In this document: positions 53,344 through 62,044 of the stretch, piece by piece
Numbering within the stretch: position 1 is the first letter of the stretch
Layout: each line of letters starts with the position of its first letter
Source: Shewanella amazonensis SB2B
GTDB taxonomy: Bacteria > Pseudomonadota > Gammaproteobacteria > Enterobacterales > Shewanellaceae
Direction: 5' to 3'
Length of the DNA stretch: 64,000 nucleotides
Assembly (NCBI RefSeq): GCF_000015245.1
Contig: NC_008700.1
Span: 2,734,001-2,798,000 of the forward strand
Notes under the pieces: model-generated
Told to the model about the DNA's origin: nothing
Database searches by the model: none
The model's input: only the letters and a program-made list of their open reading frames with translations
Program-made: the position numbers and the translations under genes

Positions 53344-53778
53344 ATGGACCACGTCAATGAACTCAATCAGTTGCTCGATGCGCAACAAAGCCTGCTGGAG
53401 CAACTTCTGGCCGCTATGGCAGCTGAACGTGCAGCCTTGATTGCCCAAAACGCTTCTGAGCTGATGGCCATCGCAGAGCACAAGTCATCTGCCCTGTTAC
53501 GACTGAAGCAAAATGATGATGCAATGGCGGCTCATCCAGGTCACAGCCTGCTGACAAGCGATAACGCCCTGGCAGCCAAGGTAGAGTCGATACAACACAC
53601 ACTTGCACGCTGTAAGCACGAAAACGAAGCCAACGCGCAGCTCATCGAGCACAGTCAGGCCAGTGTTAACCGACTGGCACAGGCGCTACAGGTAAGTCGT
53701 AACGCAAGTTCTCTTACCTACACGGATAAGGGTAAAACATCGACCATCTCTACCTTGGGCAGCAGCATCGAAGTTTGA
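53344..53778 (+). CDS. flgN: FlgK/FlgL export chaperone FlgN
   Basis: This protein of about 144 residues is helical and matches FlgN (MDHVNELNQLLDAQQSLLEQLLAAMAAERAALIAQNASELMAIAEHKSSALLRL). FlgN holds FlgK and FlgL ready for export. An ATG nine codons earlier (53317) is also open; neither has a strong ribosome-binding site. It ends 71 bases before a bidirectional terminator. Confidence 0.88.
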   Translation: MDHVNELNQLLDAQQSLLEQLLAAMAAERAALIAQNASELMAIAEHKSSALLRLKQNDDAMAAHPGHSLLTSDNALAAKVESIQHTLARCKHENEANAQLIEHSQASVNRLAQALQVSRNASSLTYTDKGKTSTISTLGSSIEV

Positions 53779-53849
53779 TGCGCCCGGGCCATACACACTT
53801 CGTTTCTACCTGCGCCCCCAGGCGAAATACCCTACAAAACGCCCAATAT

Positions 53850-53877
53850 AAAAGCCCCATTCTCAGGGGCTTTTTTT
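53850..53877. terminator. Bidirectional terminator between flgN and flgP
   Basis: AAAAGCCCC and GGGGCTTTTTTT flank a 7-base loop. It serves convergent flgN (+) and flgP (-). Confidence 0.9.
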
Positions 53878-53910
53878 ACAACGCGGTTACCATCAACAGG
53901 GATGTCCACC

Positions 53911-54366
53911 TTAAAAGTAAGTCACTTCCTTCACCTTCGAGGGACGATTCTGCTGCTGATAGATATCCCACACACGAGCAAAATCCAGTTCCAGCTCAGT
54001 CACATAATGCTCGCCAACTGGATAAGCCTTGACCACTCTGGCTCCTCTTATCACGCCCGATACTGACGCTTTAATGCTGTCACTGCCCATGGCCCAATCA
54101 TTCACGCTGGCGCCGGCACTGATTTTTTGACCGTAAACCTGCTCTGCCAGCTCTCGGTATGCCGCAAGTTTGGAGGCCTGCATCGCCATTAACACCTTTT
54201 CGGCCTGGGTTTTGGCGGGTTGGGTTGCCAAAGGCGCGTAACCAATAGCGGTCAACTTGGGAAAACTGGCAGGCGCCTCTGTTTCCCACTGTACATAACG
54301 GTCATCACTGCTTGCACAACCGGCTAAAAACACCAACGCCAAACAGGTGTAAATCCACTTTTTCAT
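53911..54366 (-). CDS. flgP: Outer-membrane flagellar lipoprotein FlgP (LPP20 family)
   Basis: This 151-residue lipoprotein has a lipobox (LAGC, lipidated C17) and the LPP20/FlgP domain (AEKVLMAMQASKLAAYRELAEQVYGQKISAGASVNDW). In Vibrio and Campylobacter FlgP forms outer rings or disks of the polar motor. It overlaps flgO by 4 bases (ATGA). Confidence 0.9.
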   Translation of the reverse strand: MKKWIYTCLALVFLAGCASSDDRYVQWETEAPASFPKLTAIGYAPLATQPAKTQAEKVLMAMQASKLAAYRELAEQVYGQKISAGASVNDWAMGSDSIKASVSGVIRGARVVKAYPVGEHYVTELELDFARVWDIYQQQNRPSKVKEVTYF

Positions 54367-54995
54367 TTGTCTTCTCCAAGCAGAGTGACTCTGTCCAATC
54401 CAGGCGCTTCATAGCGATACAATAGCCCGTCTTTGGAGACCACTTGCTGAGAGTAACCCAGGTAATCTCTGAGATCGCCCGGACGACTGAACGATTGTGA
54501 GGCTGCCACCACCCGGTTATTGGCAATGTCGACCAGGCGACTGTTTACTGTCATGCCATCACGTCCCAGGCTGTAAGTGGCCACCAGCACATGCTGGGTC
54601 TGGGCAGTGTCCCGCAGCTTTTGCCAATCGCGGCTCAGCAACAAGTCCCCTTGCTCTGTAACTCTCAGGGTTTGGCTAATGGCGGTATCCACTACGTTAA
54701 AATACCGGGCGTGAAGCGCCGCCATCATTCCCTGCTGTAGCTGGCGAGCGAAACTGCCACTATGGACCATGTCATCCACGTTAACCGGTGTCGCAACCAC
54801 GATGGGATCGGTGGAGGAAAGTACGTCATTGGTCAGCAGTAGCTCATTGACTATCTGCTGTGCCAGAACATTGACTTGCTCCCGTTGAGGATAGCCTTCG
54901 TTCCCATAGGATACACTCTGGGGAACTTTGGGTTGTCCCATTGCGGGCAACCAGACAAAAGCGAGTGCCAGAGTTGTGAACATTCGCGCCTTCAT
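54363..54995 (-). CDS. flgO: Flagellar outer-ring protein FlgO
   Basis: This 210-residue protein has a signal peptide (ending PAMG/Q) and the FlgO domain (VDDMVHSGSFARQLQQGMMAALHARYFNVVDTAIS; LLLSRDWQKLRDTAQTQHVLVATY). FlgO and FlgP work together in the outer-membrane rings of polar flagella. A sigma-28 promoter lies 72 bases upstream. It is divergent from flgT. Confidence 0.9.
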   Translation of the reverse strand: MKARMFTTLALAFVWLPAMGQPKVPQSVSYGNEGYPQREQVNVLAQQIVNELLLTNDVLSSTDPIVVATPVNVDDMVHSGSFARQLQQGMMAALHARYFNVVDTAISQTLRVTEQGDLLLSRDWQKLRDTAQTQHVLVATYSLGRDGMTVNSRLVDIANNRVVAASQSFSRPGDLRDYLGYSQQVVSKDGLLYRYEAPGLDRVTLLGEDK

Positions 54996-55066
54996 AGAGT
55001 CAACTCCATGATTTAATATAAGTTAATAAGAGAACCCAGTACCAGGTTTTCCAATCCATTACACAA

Positions 55067-55093
55067 CTATCGGCAACTGTGGCAATTACTTTA
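55067..55093 (-). promoter_or_regulatory. Sigma-28 promoter for flgOP
   Basis: The minus strand reads TAAAGTAA-N11-GCCGATAG, close to consensus in both boxes. It lies 72 bases before the flgO ATG. Confidence 0.82.
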
Positions 55094-55133
55094 CTTCAAA
55101 ACTCCATAATCCCACCTGAGGGAATGCCGATGG

Positions 55134-55149
55134 CGGCACGTAACTTGCT
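55134..55149 (+). promoter_or_regulatory. Sigma-54 promoter for flgT
   Basis: The plus strand reads CGGCACG-TAAC-TTGCT, with only the first base off consensus. It lies 132 bases before the flgT ATG and 40 bases from the opposing sigma-28 site. Confidence 0.75.
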
Positions 55150-55280
55150 TAGCCCATACCACGACAGAACCATCCAGTCTCAAACCAGTGCCGCGGCAAC
55201 ATAAAGTGGCTTGCACGCCTTGTGCCAAAGACATCGACGGATGGAAACCTCAACCCTTTGAGATGTGGCAGGACAGGCAT

Positions 55281-56456
55281 ATGGGATTGATAAAATCCGC
55301 CCTTGTATTCAGTGCGCTCCTTGTGAGCATTCAGGCACAAGCCGACTGGGTGACGGCTCAGGGCGAGGCTGTGATTGTGAATGGCAACATCACCAAAGCA
55401 CGTGCAGAAGCGATAGAACAGGCCGTCAGCTATGCAAGCCTGCAAGCAGGTGTCAGCATTGAATCCAGTCAACATATGGTCGATGGCCATCTCATTGATA
55501 CCAGCACCCAGCTGATGCAACAACTGATGACCGGGCCCGTACAACTCATCAGTGAGCAGATTGAAAACAACCGCTTACGGGTACAATTGCGGGTCGAGCT
55601 GATGGAAGCGCCTCAAAGTCAGTGCCAGAGTACACATCTGAAAGCCGCAATCTTATTGCCGGAAGCGGCAGTGAGTCACCGCAGCCAATTGGCACAGGGG
55701 CAGATAAACAGTCTGGGAGCAGCCGTATCCCAGCAGCTCGCCCGCAGACTGGACAGTACCTCAGGCGCGGCCTTCGCCAACTTGCGACCGGGCGCACGGC
55801 TTGATTTGGACGCAAGACAACTTGCCGCCCCCGGCTATCGTTTGCCGGGTTACCTTGCCATGGCAAGCGACAGCCAATACGTGTTGGTCCCGCAGATCAC
55901 CGATGTCTCTACCGAACCTGCACAGAGCAGCTATTTTGGTCTGATAACAGACGCTCCCGAGCGCCAATTTGCCCTTACCCTCACCCTGTTCCAGGGGATC
56001 AGTGGCGAAATTATCTGGCGTGACGAGTTCAACACCTCTGCTCCCTGGGAGTTTGAGCGTACTGAGCAGGTCTCTCCTGCCCATGACAGATTCTGGCGCT
56101 CCGCCTACGGCATGGCGGTGGATAAACTGCTGGTACAGGCGATAAAAGAACTCGACAAGGCACTGCTGTGCCGACCTGTACTGGGGCAAATTGTTGCCAG
56201 GCAGGGGCAAACCCTGATCCTGAATTTGGGCCGCCGTCATGGCATCAAGGTGGGGGATGAACTCGCAGTCGTGCTCGCCAAACACATTCCAGACAGGCTA
56301 AACGAGACCCGCGCCACCGGGAACAACACTAAAACAACCATCAGCATAACCCAGATCACCGAAGACAGTGCCCGCGCCGAACTCTCTGGTCTTGGCAGCG
56401 TCGACAACATCCAGGTAAGCGATATTGCGATAAAAACCGGGCAGAACAAGAATTAA
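55281..56456 (+). CDS. flgT: H-ring protein FlgT
   Basis: This 391-residue periplasmic protein has a signal peptide (ending SIQAQA/D) and three domains as in Vibrio FlgT: an N-terminal part (WVTAQGEAVIVNGNITKARAEAIEQAVSYASLQAG), a middle TolB-N-like part, and a C-terminal part (about 305-391). FlgT builds the H ring and helps the MotX/MotY T ring form in sodium-driven polar motors. The ATG at 55281 has AGGA seven bases upstream; the longer frame is rejected. Confidence 0.92.
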   Translation: MGLIKSALVFSALLVSIQAQADWVTAQGEAVIVNGNITKARAEAIEQAVSYASLQAGVSIESSQHMVDGHLIDTSTQLMQQLMTGPVQLISEQIENNRLRVQLRVELMEAPQSQCQSTHLKAAILLPEAAVSHRSQLAQGQINSLGAAVSQQLARRLDSTSGAAFANLRPGARLDLDARQLAAPGYRLPGYLAMASDSQYVLVPQITDVSTEPAQSSYFGLITDAPERQFALTLTLFQGISGEIIWRDEFNTSAPWEFERTEQVSPAHDRFWRSAYGMAVDKLLVQAIKELDKALLCRPVLGQIVARQGQTLILNLGRRHGIKVGDELAVVLAKHIPDRLNETRATGNNTKTTISITQITEDSARAELSGLGSVDNIQVSDIAIKTGQNKN

Positions 56457-56496
56457 CCAGTTAAATATCAAGACTTTTAATCAAAGGTAAAATAGG

Positions 56497-56502
56497 TATA
56501 AT
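56497..56502 (+). promoter_or_regulatory. -10 box of the tRNA-Arg promoter
   Basis: A perfect TATAAT preceded by GG ends 8 bases before the mature tRNA. The -35 region is AT-rich and weak. The leader would be only a few bases long. Confidence 0.6.
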
Positions 56503-56510
56503 CAGCGGGT

Positions 56511-56586
<76 letters not shown>

Positions 56587-57204
56587 GTCACTTCTGCTTG
56601 TGACTGCTTGCACAAGTTTCAAGCTTTTCTTTCAGTTCCTCTTTTCTCTGTCGACTCCGATGATTCAATTCCGCTTCTTTACTCGCTGACAGAGCCTTTT
56701 GTGTTAACTGTAACGCCTATCTACCGCTTGCACGGTGGTTATCTCTTTTTTGGTTACAACTTCCGGTGTGGGGTGTAATCAATCACCTGCAGTGGGCTTT
56801 CGTAAATCCCCCCCAAGTGACACGCTGCAAGCACATCCAAGTAAGCTCGACGACAGCATCCTTGCAGTCGACGGTCACTTGCGGGGATATGCCTGAAATT
56901 GGCGTGACCTTCAGCTTGGCTACCAGCTTGAGCAATGTGTTTGTTAAAATACCGCATCTCAGGAAATATGCTGAGGGCTCACCTTAGGTCGACCATGGTG
57001 ACTCACTCTCTCTAAGTCCCGTCCTGTCGGGGTAATGACCCAAGGCCGGAGTCTTTGCTGATTAGATGTTGGGGGGACATAACACTTGAGGTGGGTTTCT
57101 GAGTCCTCCCCAAAAGGGGCGATCATCAATCACCGCTCGCTCCTTCCCTCGCGCCAGAAAGGCTACTGGGCTGCACGGGGCGGGCGAGCGGTGAATTCGA
57201 GCCG
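56587..57204. other. Gene-poor region between tRNA-Arg and the MCP gene
   Basis: No supported gene lies in these 618 bases; short open frames show no family features or convincing start sites. An 11-bp perfect inverted repeat (TCACCGCTCGC 57130-57140 with GCGAGCGGTGA 57184-57194) and a small CCCC-AAAA-GGGG stem (57108-57119) are near the MCP 3' end. No second copy of the tRNA 3' end was seen. Confidence 0.5.
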
Positions 57205-58845
57205 TTACACCTTAAATACCGCGATCAACTGCGCCATCTGCCTGGAGTCTTCTGCAATCCGGTCACTGGTGTGACCAACAGTTTCACTCTTGGACAGGTT
57301 TTCTACTGAAATCTCATTGATTCTATTAATATTTTCATTCAGCTCCGCAATCACGGCACTCTGTTCATCAGTCGCGGTTGCGATTTGCAGGTTCATATCA
57401 TTTATCTGACCTATGGCCTGTTTAATCAGGCCGAGGGCATCCATCACCTGTGCCGTTTCATCTACCGTATTATCCGATTGCTGACGTGCTCTGGCAACCG
57501 ATGCATTGACTTTGTCGACGGCGCCACGAATGGCTTCAATGATGGCATTGATCTCCTGAGTGGATTGTTGAGTACGGCTCGCCAGGGTTCTGACCTCATC
57601 CGCAACCACAGCAAAACCGCGCCCCGCCTCACCTGCACGGGCGGCCTCAATGGCAGCATTGAGTGCCAGCAAATTCGTCTGCTCGGCGATGCCCACTATC
57701 ACATCGAGAATTTGCCCGATTTCACCCGAGCTGACTTTGAGTGCCTTGGCGATCTCTGAGGTCTCTTCCAGCTCGCTCGATAGCTGCCGAACATTGCCCA
57801 TGGCATGGGTTACCACCAGGTTGGTACTGTCAGCCTGGCTGTCGGCATTTTTTGCCGATTTTGCCGCAAGCTGGGCATTCGCCGCCACTTCACTGGCCGT
57901 GGCAGACATTTGATTGATAGCAGCTGCCACACTCTGGGTTTCCTGTTGCATGCTGTTTGTGGCATGGGCCGCCTGGTGGGCAACATTCGAAAGCGAGGAA
58001 GATAACTGCCGGCTGTGGTCAACCGAATCGCGCACCGAGATCACCAGTGACTGAATACGACCAACAAAGGCGTTAAAGTATACCGACACCTGTGATAGCT
58101 CATCGCGGCCGCGCTCCTCCAGTCTCAAGGTCAGGTTGGCCTCACCTTCGGCAATGTTTTTAAAAGCCATCAGGGTTCGCTGCAAAGGCTCGGTCACACT
58201 GCGACTTATCATCAACAACAATGCCATCACAGGCCCCCACACCAACAGGAACACCAGCAAATATTGCCAGGTAAACTCCTGTTTCTGGGCCGCAATATCA
58301 TCCACATAAATACCTGTGCCCACTATCCAGCCCCACTCACTAAAGCGCTTTACCACACTCATTTTAGGACTGGGGGCGTCAGCGTCTGGCTGATTCCACA
58401 TGTAATTGACCAGAGCTGAATCACTGTTTTGCGTGAGGCGGATCATTTCGGCGAACAACTTCACCCCGTTGGGATCAGCCATTCCCAACACATTGGTATC
58501 AACCAATTTTTTGGCAAAGGGATGCTGGATCATCATCCCCTGTCTATCGATGGTGAAGTAGTATTCTTTGCCCGAGTACCTGAGGTTATCCAGGGCGGAC
58601 AACGCCTTTGCCTTGGCATCGGCTTCGCTAAGCTCCCCGGATTGGGCCTTGCCCTGAAAGTCTGTGATGATGCTGATAGCGATATCTGTCAGTGCATTCA
58701 GCCGCGCTTCTTTTTCCTGCACCAGCACCGTATCCATGTTGCGCAGGGCAAACACAAACATCAGCAGGGTCGCGACCAATGACAACAGCAACATCACCCA
58801 AATTCGGCGTGAAATATTGTAATTTCTCAGATAGTGGCCAAGCAT
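57205..58845 (-). CDS. Methyl-accepting chemotaxis protein with single Cache domain
   Basis: This 546-residue receptor has a first membrane helix (about residues 14-34), a periplasmic sCache_2-type sensor (RYSGKEYYFTIDRQGMMIQHP; WGWIVGTGIYVDDIAAQ), a second helix (about 190-212), a HAMP domain and a signalling domain with the hairpin tip EQTNLLALNAAIEAARAGEAGRGFAVVADEVRTLA. Such Cache domains often bind small organic acids; the ligand is unknown. There is no C-terminal CheR-tethering pentapeptide. The ATG at 58845 has GAGG five bases upstream. It is not linked to an enzyme or transporter gene. Confidence 0.95.
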   Translation of the reverse strand: MLGHYLRNYNISRRIWVMLLLSLVATLLMFVFALRNMDTVLVQEKEARLNALTDIAISIITDFQGKAQSGELSEADAKAKALSALDNLRYSGKEYYFTIDRQGMMIQHPFAKKLVDTNVLGMADPNGVKLFAEMIRLTQNSDSALVNYMWNQPDADAPSPKMSVVKRFSEWGWIVGTGIYVDDIAAQKQEFTWQYLLVFLLVWGPVMALLLMISRSVTEPLQRTLMAFKNIAEGEANLTLRLEERGRDELSQVSVYFNAFVGRIQSLVISVRDSVDHSRQLSSSLSNVAHQAAHATNSMQQETQSVAAAINQMSATASEVAANAQLAAKSAKNADSQADSTNLVVTHAMGNVRQLSSELEETSEIAKALKVSSGEIGQILDVIVGIAEQTNLLALNAAIEAARAGEAGRGFAVVADEVRTLASRTQQSTQEINAIIEAIRGAVDKVNASVARARQQSDNTVDETAQVMDALGLIKQAIGQINDMNLQIATATDEQSAVIAELNENINRINEISVENLSKSETVGHTSDRIAEDSRQMAQLIAVFKV

Positions 58846-59694
58846 AAGCACCTCGATATTCGACAACATTGCCAGAGGGTTTTGGGGCGAACGTTATCCG
58901 CTGGATATGCTCTCATTCCCGGGAGCAGCCCCCAAAAATCCGACAAACCTTGAGTAAAGACGGGGTCAGCCGACACATCGCTATAAGTGACATGGTACAG
59001 CGCCACAGTCACTCAGCCCCCGGTCGTTTCAAACCATAGTATGTGCTGAAGGCGTGACTAAAAACTGCACTTTAGTCGGTGGTAAGCCAGCTTAAATCAT
59101 GGAATTCAAAGAAAAGTATTAGCGAAAATATGCCAGCAGCGCCAGTGCGGCCGCTGGACGATGACAATAAATAGACGCCCCTGATCGTCAGCCACGGTCT
59201 CTATGGAACATCAGGCCATTTTCACGCGGATTGCCAGCGTGTACTTACGGCCATTGTTGGGTCCGACCTGGTCGATTATGCGCAGCCAGCAATCAGGCGA
59301 CAGAGTCGGGTCTTGTAGCGGTAAGCATGCCATATAGATGAACCTAGTGCGCGCCCGGACTAATCAGATAGCCTGAAGCCTTCGCGGCTTTACTCAAATT
59401 TGCCTGTAACCCATATTTCACCTCAGCAACATCAGTCCATTAATCCTGCACCCGTCAACTTTCTGACCCCAAAGCTGGAACATGTTTTGCACTGATACGT
59501 GTCTTGCGATTGTGTAACTGAGTAAACTGAGGATGACTCCTCATACCCAGGGTGAAACGAGTGGAAGCTTTCGAAGAGTAAGGGGATGATTGATATGCAT
59601 TTTCCCACAGGACTATCATCTCTCCGCCCTTGTAATATTCCATCTGTTTATATTACATTTATCAATGGGTTATTAACTTTTCCAAGGACACCCT
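58846..59694. other. Gene-poor region before the sugar cluster
   Basis: These 849 bases separate the divergent MCP and sugar genes. One short open frame with plausible codons (59211-59333, minus) is listed separately. Small stems occur at 59056-59077 (GACTAAA/TTTAGTC) and about 59374-59391 (AAGCC/GGCTT). No sigma-54 or sigma-28 site was found for the sugar operon. It may be a decayed region. Confidence 0.5.
59211..59333 (-). CDS. Possible 40-residue small protein or gene remnant
   Basis: An ATG-to-TGA frame of 40 codons encodes a peptide with CWLRIIDQVGPNNGRKYTLA in its second half, which looks protein-like (Trp, GPNNGRKYT, basic-hydrophobic end). I do not recognise a family. No strong ribosome-binding site is seen. 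It could be the end of a decayed gene. Confidence 0.25.
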   Translation of the reverse strand: MACLPLQDPTLSPDCWLRIIDQVGPNNGRKYTLAIRVKMA

Positions 59695-60876
59695 ATGCTT
59701 GAACTCATCGGACGACAAACCGAACTTTTTGAAGCCGATCTCAATGTACTGTCAGAGCAACTGTCAGCCAGAGTATCGGAAGCGTCCTTTCTTGTATTGG
59801 GTGGTGCCGGTTCAATTGGACAGGCAGTCGTCAAAGAAATATTCAATCGCCAACCGAAAAAGCTACATGTAATTGATATTTCGGAGAATAACCTGGCAGA
59901 ACTTGTCAGGGATCTTCGCAGTTCCTATGGTTATATTCAGGGAGACTTCCAAACGTTTGCCTTGGATATAGGTTCTCTGGAATACGATGCATTCATCAGA
60001 CATGACGGTAAGTACGATTATGTCCTTAATTTGTCAGCACTGAAGCATGTTCGCAGTGAGAAGGACCCCTTCACCCTGATGCGGATGATAGATGTAAACG
60101 TGTTTAACACCGACAAAACCATCAAGCAATCAATCGCATCAGGTGTAAAAAAGTACTTTTGTGTATCCACTGACAAAGCAGCAAATCCGGTAAATATGAT
60201 GGGCGCATCCAAGCGCATCATGGAGATGTTTTTGATGCGCCACAGTGAGCAAATCACGATTTCCACTGCACGCTTTGCTAATGTGGCATTCTCAGACGGC
60301 TCGCTGTTGCATAGCTTCAATCAAAGACTACAGAAGCAGCAGCCCCTGGTGGCTCCCAATGACATCAAGCGTTATTTTGTGACCCCAAAAGAAGCGGGCT
60401 TACTCTGCCTCATGTCATGTATCTTAGGAGAGAATCGCGATATCTTTTTCCCGAAGTTAAATGAAGCGCTGCATCTGATGACCTTCGCAGATATTGCGGT
60501 TAAATACCTTTCAGCAAGGGGGTTTGAGCCGTTTGAATGTCAAAGCGAAGACGAGGCAAGGCAGTTGGCGGCAACCTTGCCAGCACAGGGGAAATGGCCA
60601 TGCTTTTTCACTGCCAGCGACACAACCGGTGAAAAAGATTTTGAAGAATTCTTTATGGCGCATGAAACTTTGGATATCACGCGTTTCCAGGACTTGGGGA
60701 TCATCAAAAACGATGCTGTTTACCAGCCCGAATTACTGGACGAATTTGAAATACAGATCGAGCGAATGAAATCTGCCGGGCAATGGAGTAAGGCTGAACT
60801 GGTCGAAGTGTTCACCAGGATGATACCTGACTTTGGACACAAGGAAACCGGTAAGTACCTTGACAGTAAGATGTGA
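59695..60876 (+). CDS. NDP-HexNAc 4,6-dehydratase (PF02719 type), first step of nonulosonic acid pathway
   Basis: This 393-residue short-chain dehydrogenase-type enzyme has the NAD-binding motif VLGGAGSIGQAVVKEI (about residues 33-48) and the Polysacc_synt_2 signatures NLSALKHVRSEKDPF and CVSTDKAANPVNMMGASKRIMEM, in which the usual catalytic Tyr of the YxxxK motif is replaced by Met, as in other 4,6-dehydratases of this group. It should convert UDP- or GDP-GlcNAc to the 4-keto-6-deoxy sugar. The next genes (aminotransferase, acyltransferase-like, synthase) fit legionaminic or pseudaminic acid synthesis for flagellin glycosylation. AAGGA lies six bases before the ATG. Confidence 0.8.
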   Translation: MLELIGRQTELFEADLNVLSEQLSARVSEASFLVLGGAGSIGQAVVKEIFNRQPKKLHVIDISENNLAELVRDLRSSYGYIQGDFQTFALDIGSLEYDAFIRHDGKYDYVLNLSALKHVRSEKDPFTLMRMIDVNVFNTDKTIKQSIASGVKKYFCVSTDKAANPVNMMGASKRIMEMFLMRHSEQITISTARFANVAFSDGSLLHSFNQRLQKQQPLVAPNDIKRYFVTPKEAGLLCLMSCILGENRDIFFPKLNEALHLMTFADIAVKYLSARGFEPFECQSEDEARQLAATLPAQGKWPCFFTASDTTGEKDFEEFFMAHETLDITRFQDLGIIKNDAVYQPELLDEFEIQIERMKSAGQWSKAELVEVFTRMIPDFGHKETGKYLDSKM

Positions 60877-60886
60877 GACCAACGAC

Positions 60887-62044
60887 ATGAAGCCTGAAAC
60901 GCTCGTTGAGTTTGTACGAGACATATACCAAAGCAATGAGCAAATCCCTTTGCATGTGCCGAGCTTCGACGGCAATGAAAAGTCGTATGTACTCAACTGC
61001 ATAGACAGCACTTTTGTGTCGAGTGTCGGCCAATATGTCAACAGGTTTGAACGCCAGATAGCGGACTTTACCGGTTGTGCCGGCGCCGTCGCAACCGTCA
61101 ATGGTACTGCTGCTCTGCATACAGCTCTTCACCTCGCAGGGGTTGAGCGTAACGACTTGGTGATCACTCAGGCCCTGACATTTGTCGCAACGGCAAATGC
61201 GTTGTTTCATATGGGCGCGCAGCCGATATTTGTCGATATCTCACCACTGAGCTTGGGGCTGTGCCCAAAAGCGGTAGCGTGTTATCTGCAGGAAAACGCG
61301 AAACTGACAGAGTTTGGCCCCGTTCATAAGCAAACTGGGCAAAGAATTAAGGCTGTGGTGCCAATGCACACATTTGGGCATCCGGTGGAACTTGACGAAC
61401 TGGTCAGTGTTTGCGCCAAATGGCAACTCACCCTGGTCGAGGATGCAGCAGAAAGTCTTGGATCCTATTACAAGGGGCACCATACCGGAACCGTAGGAAA
61501 ATTCGGTGCCATCAGCTTTAACGGTAATAAAATCATCACCACAGGAGGCGGCGGTATGCTGCTTTGCAGCGATGAGCAAAGCGCATTGCATGCAAAACAT
61601 GTGACCACCACAGCCAAAGTACCCCACCCCTATGAGTTTTATCATGATGAGCCGGGATTTAATTACCGAATGCCTAATATCAATGCTGCATTGGGTTGTG
61701 CTCAGATGGAATGTTTACCGCAATATCTCGCTCAAAAACGGCAGCTTGCCCATCAGTACGAAGCATTATTTGCGTCGAGTGACCTTAAATTCGTCACAGA
61801 GCCGGCATATGCCCAATCTAACTACTGGCTCAATGCCATCGTTTGTGCTGATCGTCAACAGCGTGACCAGTTACTGCAATTTACCAATGTTGCAGGTGTT
61901 ATGACCCGGCCTGTTTGGCAGCTGATGCACCGTTTGCCCATGTATCAATACAGTCTTCGGGGTGAATTGACCAACGCCGAGTTCTTTGAAGCCCGCTTGA
62001 TTAACCTGCCCAGCACGCCGGTAGCCGAGGTGGTCAATGATTGA
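60887..62044 (+). CDS. PLP-dependent sugar aminotransferase (LegC/DegT family)
   Basis: This 385-residue DegT/DnrJ/EryC1 enzyme should aminate the 4-keto sugar made by the upstream dehydratase. It shows GAVATVNGTAALHTAL, ALTFVATANA, the PLP-binding AAESLGSYYKG region and the lysine in SFNGNKIITTGGGG. LegC-type members begin much like this one (IPLHVPSFDGNEKSYVLNCIDSTFVSSVG). The ATG at 60887 leaves a 10-base gap after the dehydratase; an earlier frame overlapping it is unlikely. It overlaps the next gene by 8 bases. Confidence 0.85.
   Translation: MKPETLVEFVRDIYQSNEQIPLHVPSFDGNEKSYVLNCIDSTFVSSVGQYVNRFERQIADFTGCAGAVATVNGTAALHTALHLAGVERNDLVITQALTFVATANALFHMGAQPIFVDISPLSLGLCPKAVACYLQENAKLTEFGPVHKQTGQRIKAVVPMHTFGHPVELDELVSVCAKWQLTLVEDAAESLGSYYKGHHTGTVGKFGAISFNGNKIITTGGGGMLLCSDEQSALHAKHVTTTAKVPHPYEFYHDEPGFNYRMPNINAALGCAQMECLPQYLAQKRQLAHQYEALFASSDLKFVTEPAYAQSNYWLNAIVCADRQQRDQLLQFTNVAGVMTRPVWQLMHRLPMYQYSLRGELTNAEFFEARLINLPSTPVAEVVND

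Noticed and set aside
57130..57194. 11-bp inverted repeat as an integron attC site
   Set aside because: It lacks the conserved RYYYAAC/GTTRRRY core sequences, and no integrase or cassette is present.
59455..59643. 62-codon minus-strand frame before the dehydratase gene
   Set aside because: No family recognised and no ribosome-binding site; a transposase remnant was considered but no motif supports it.
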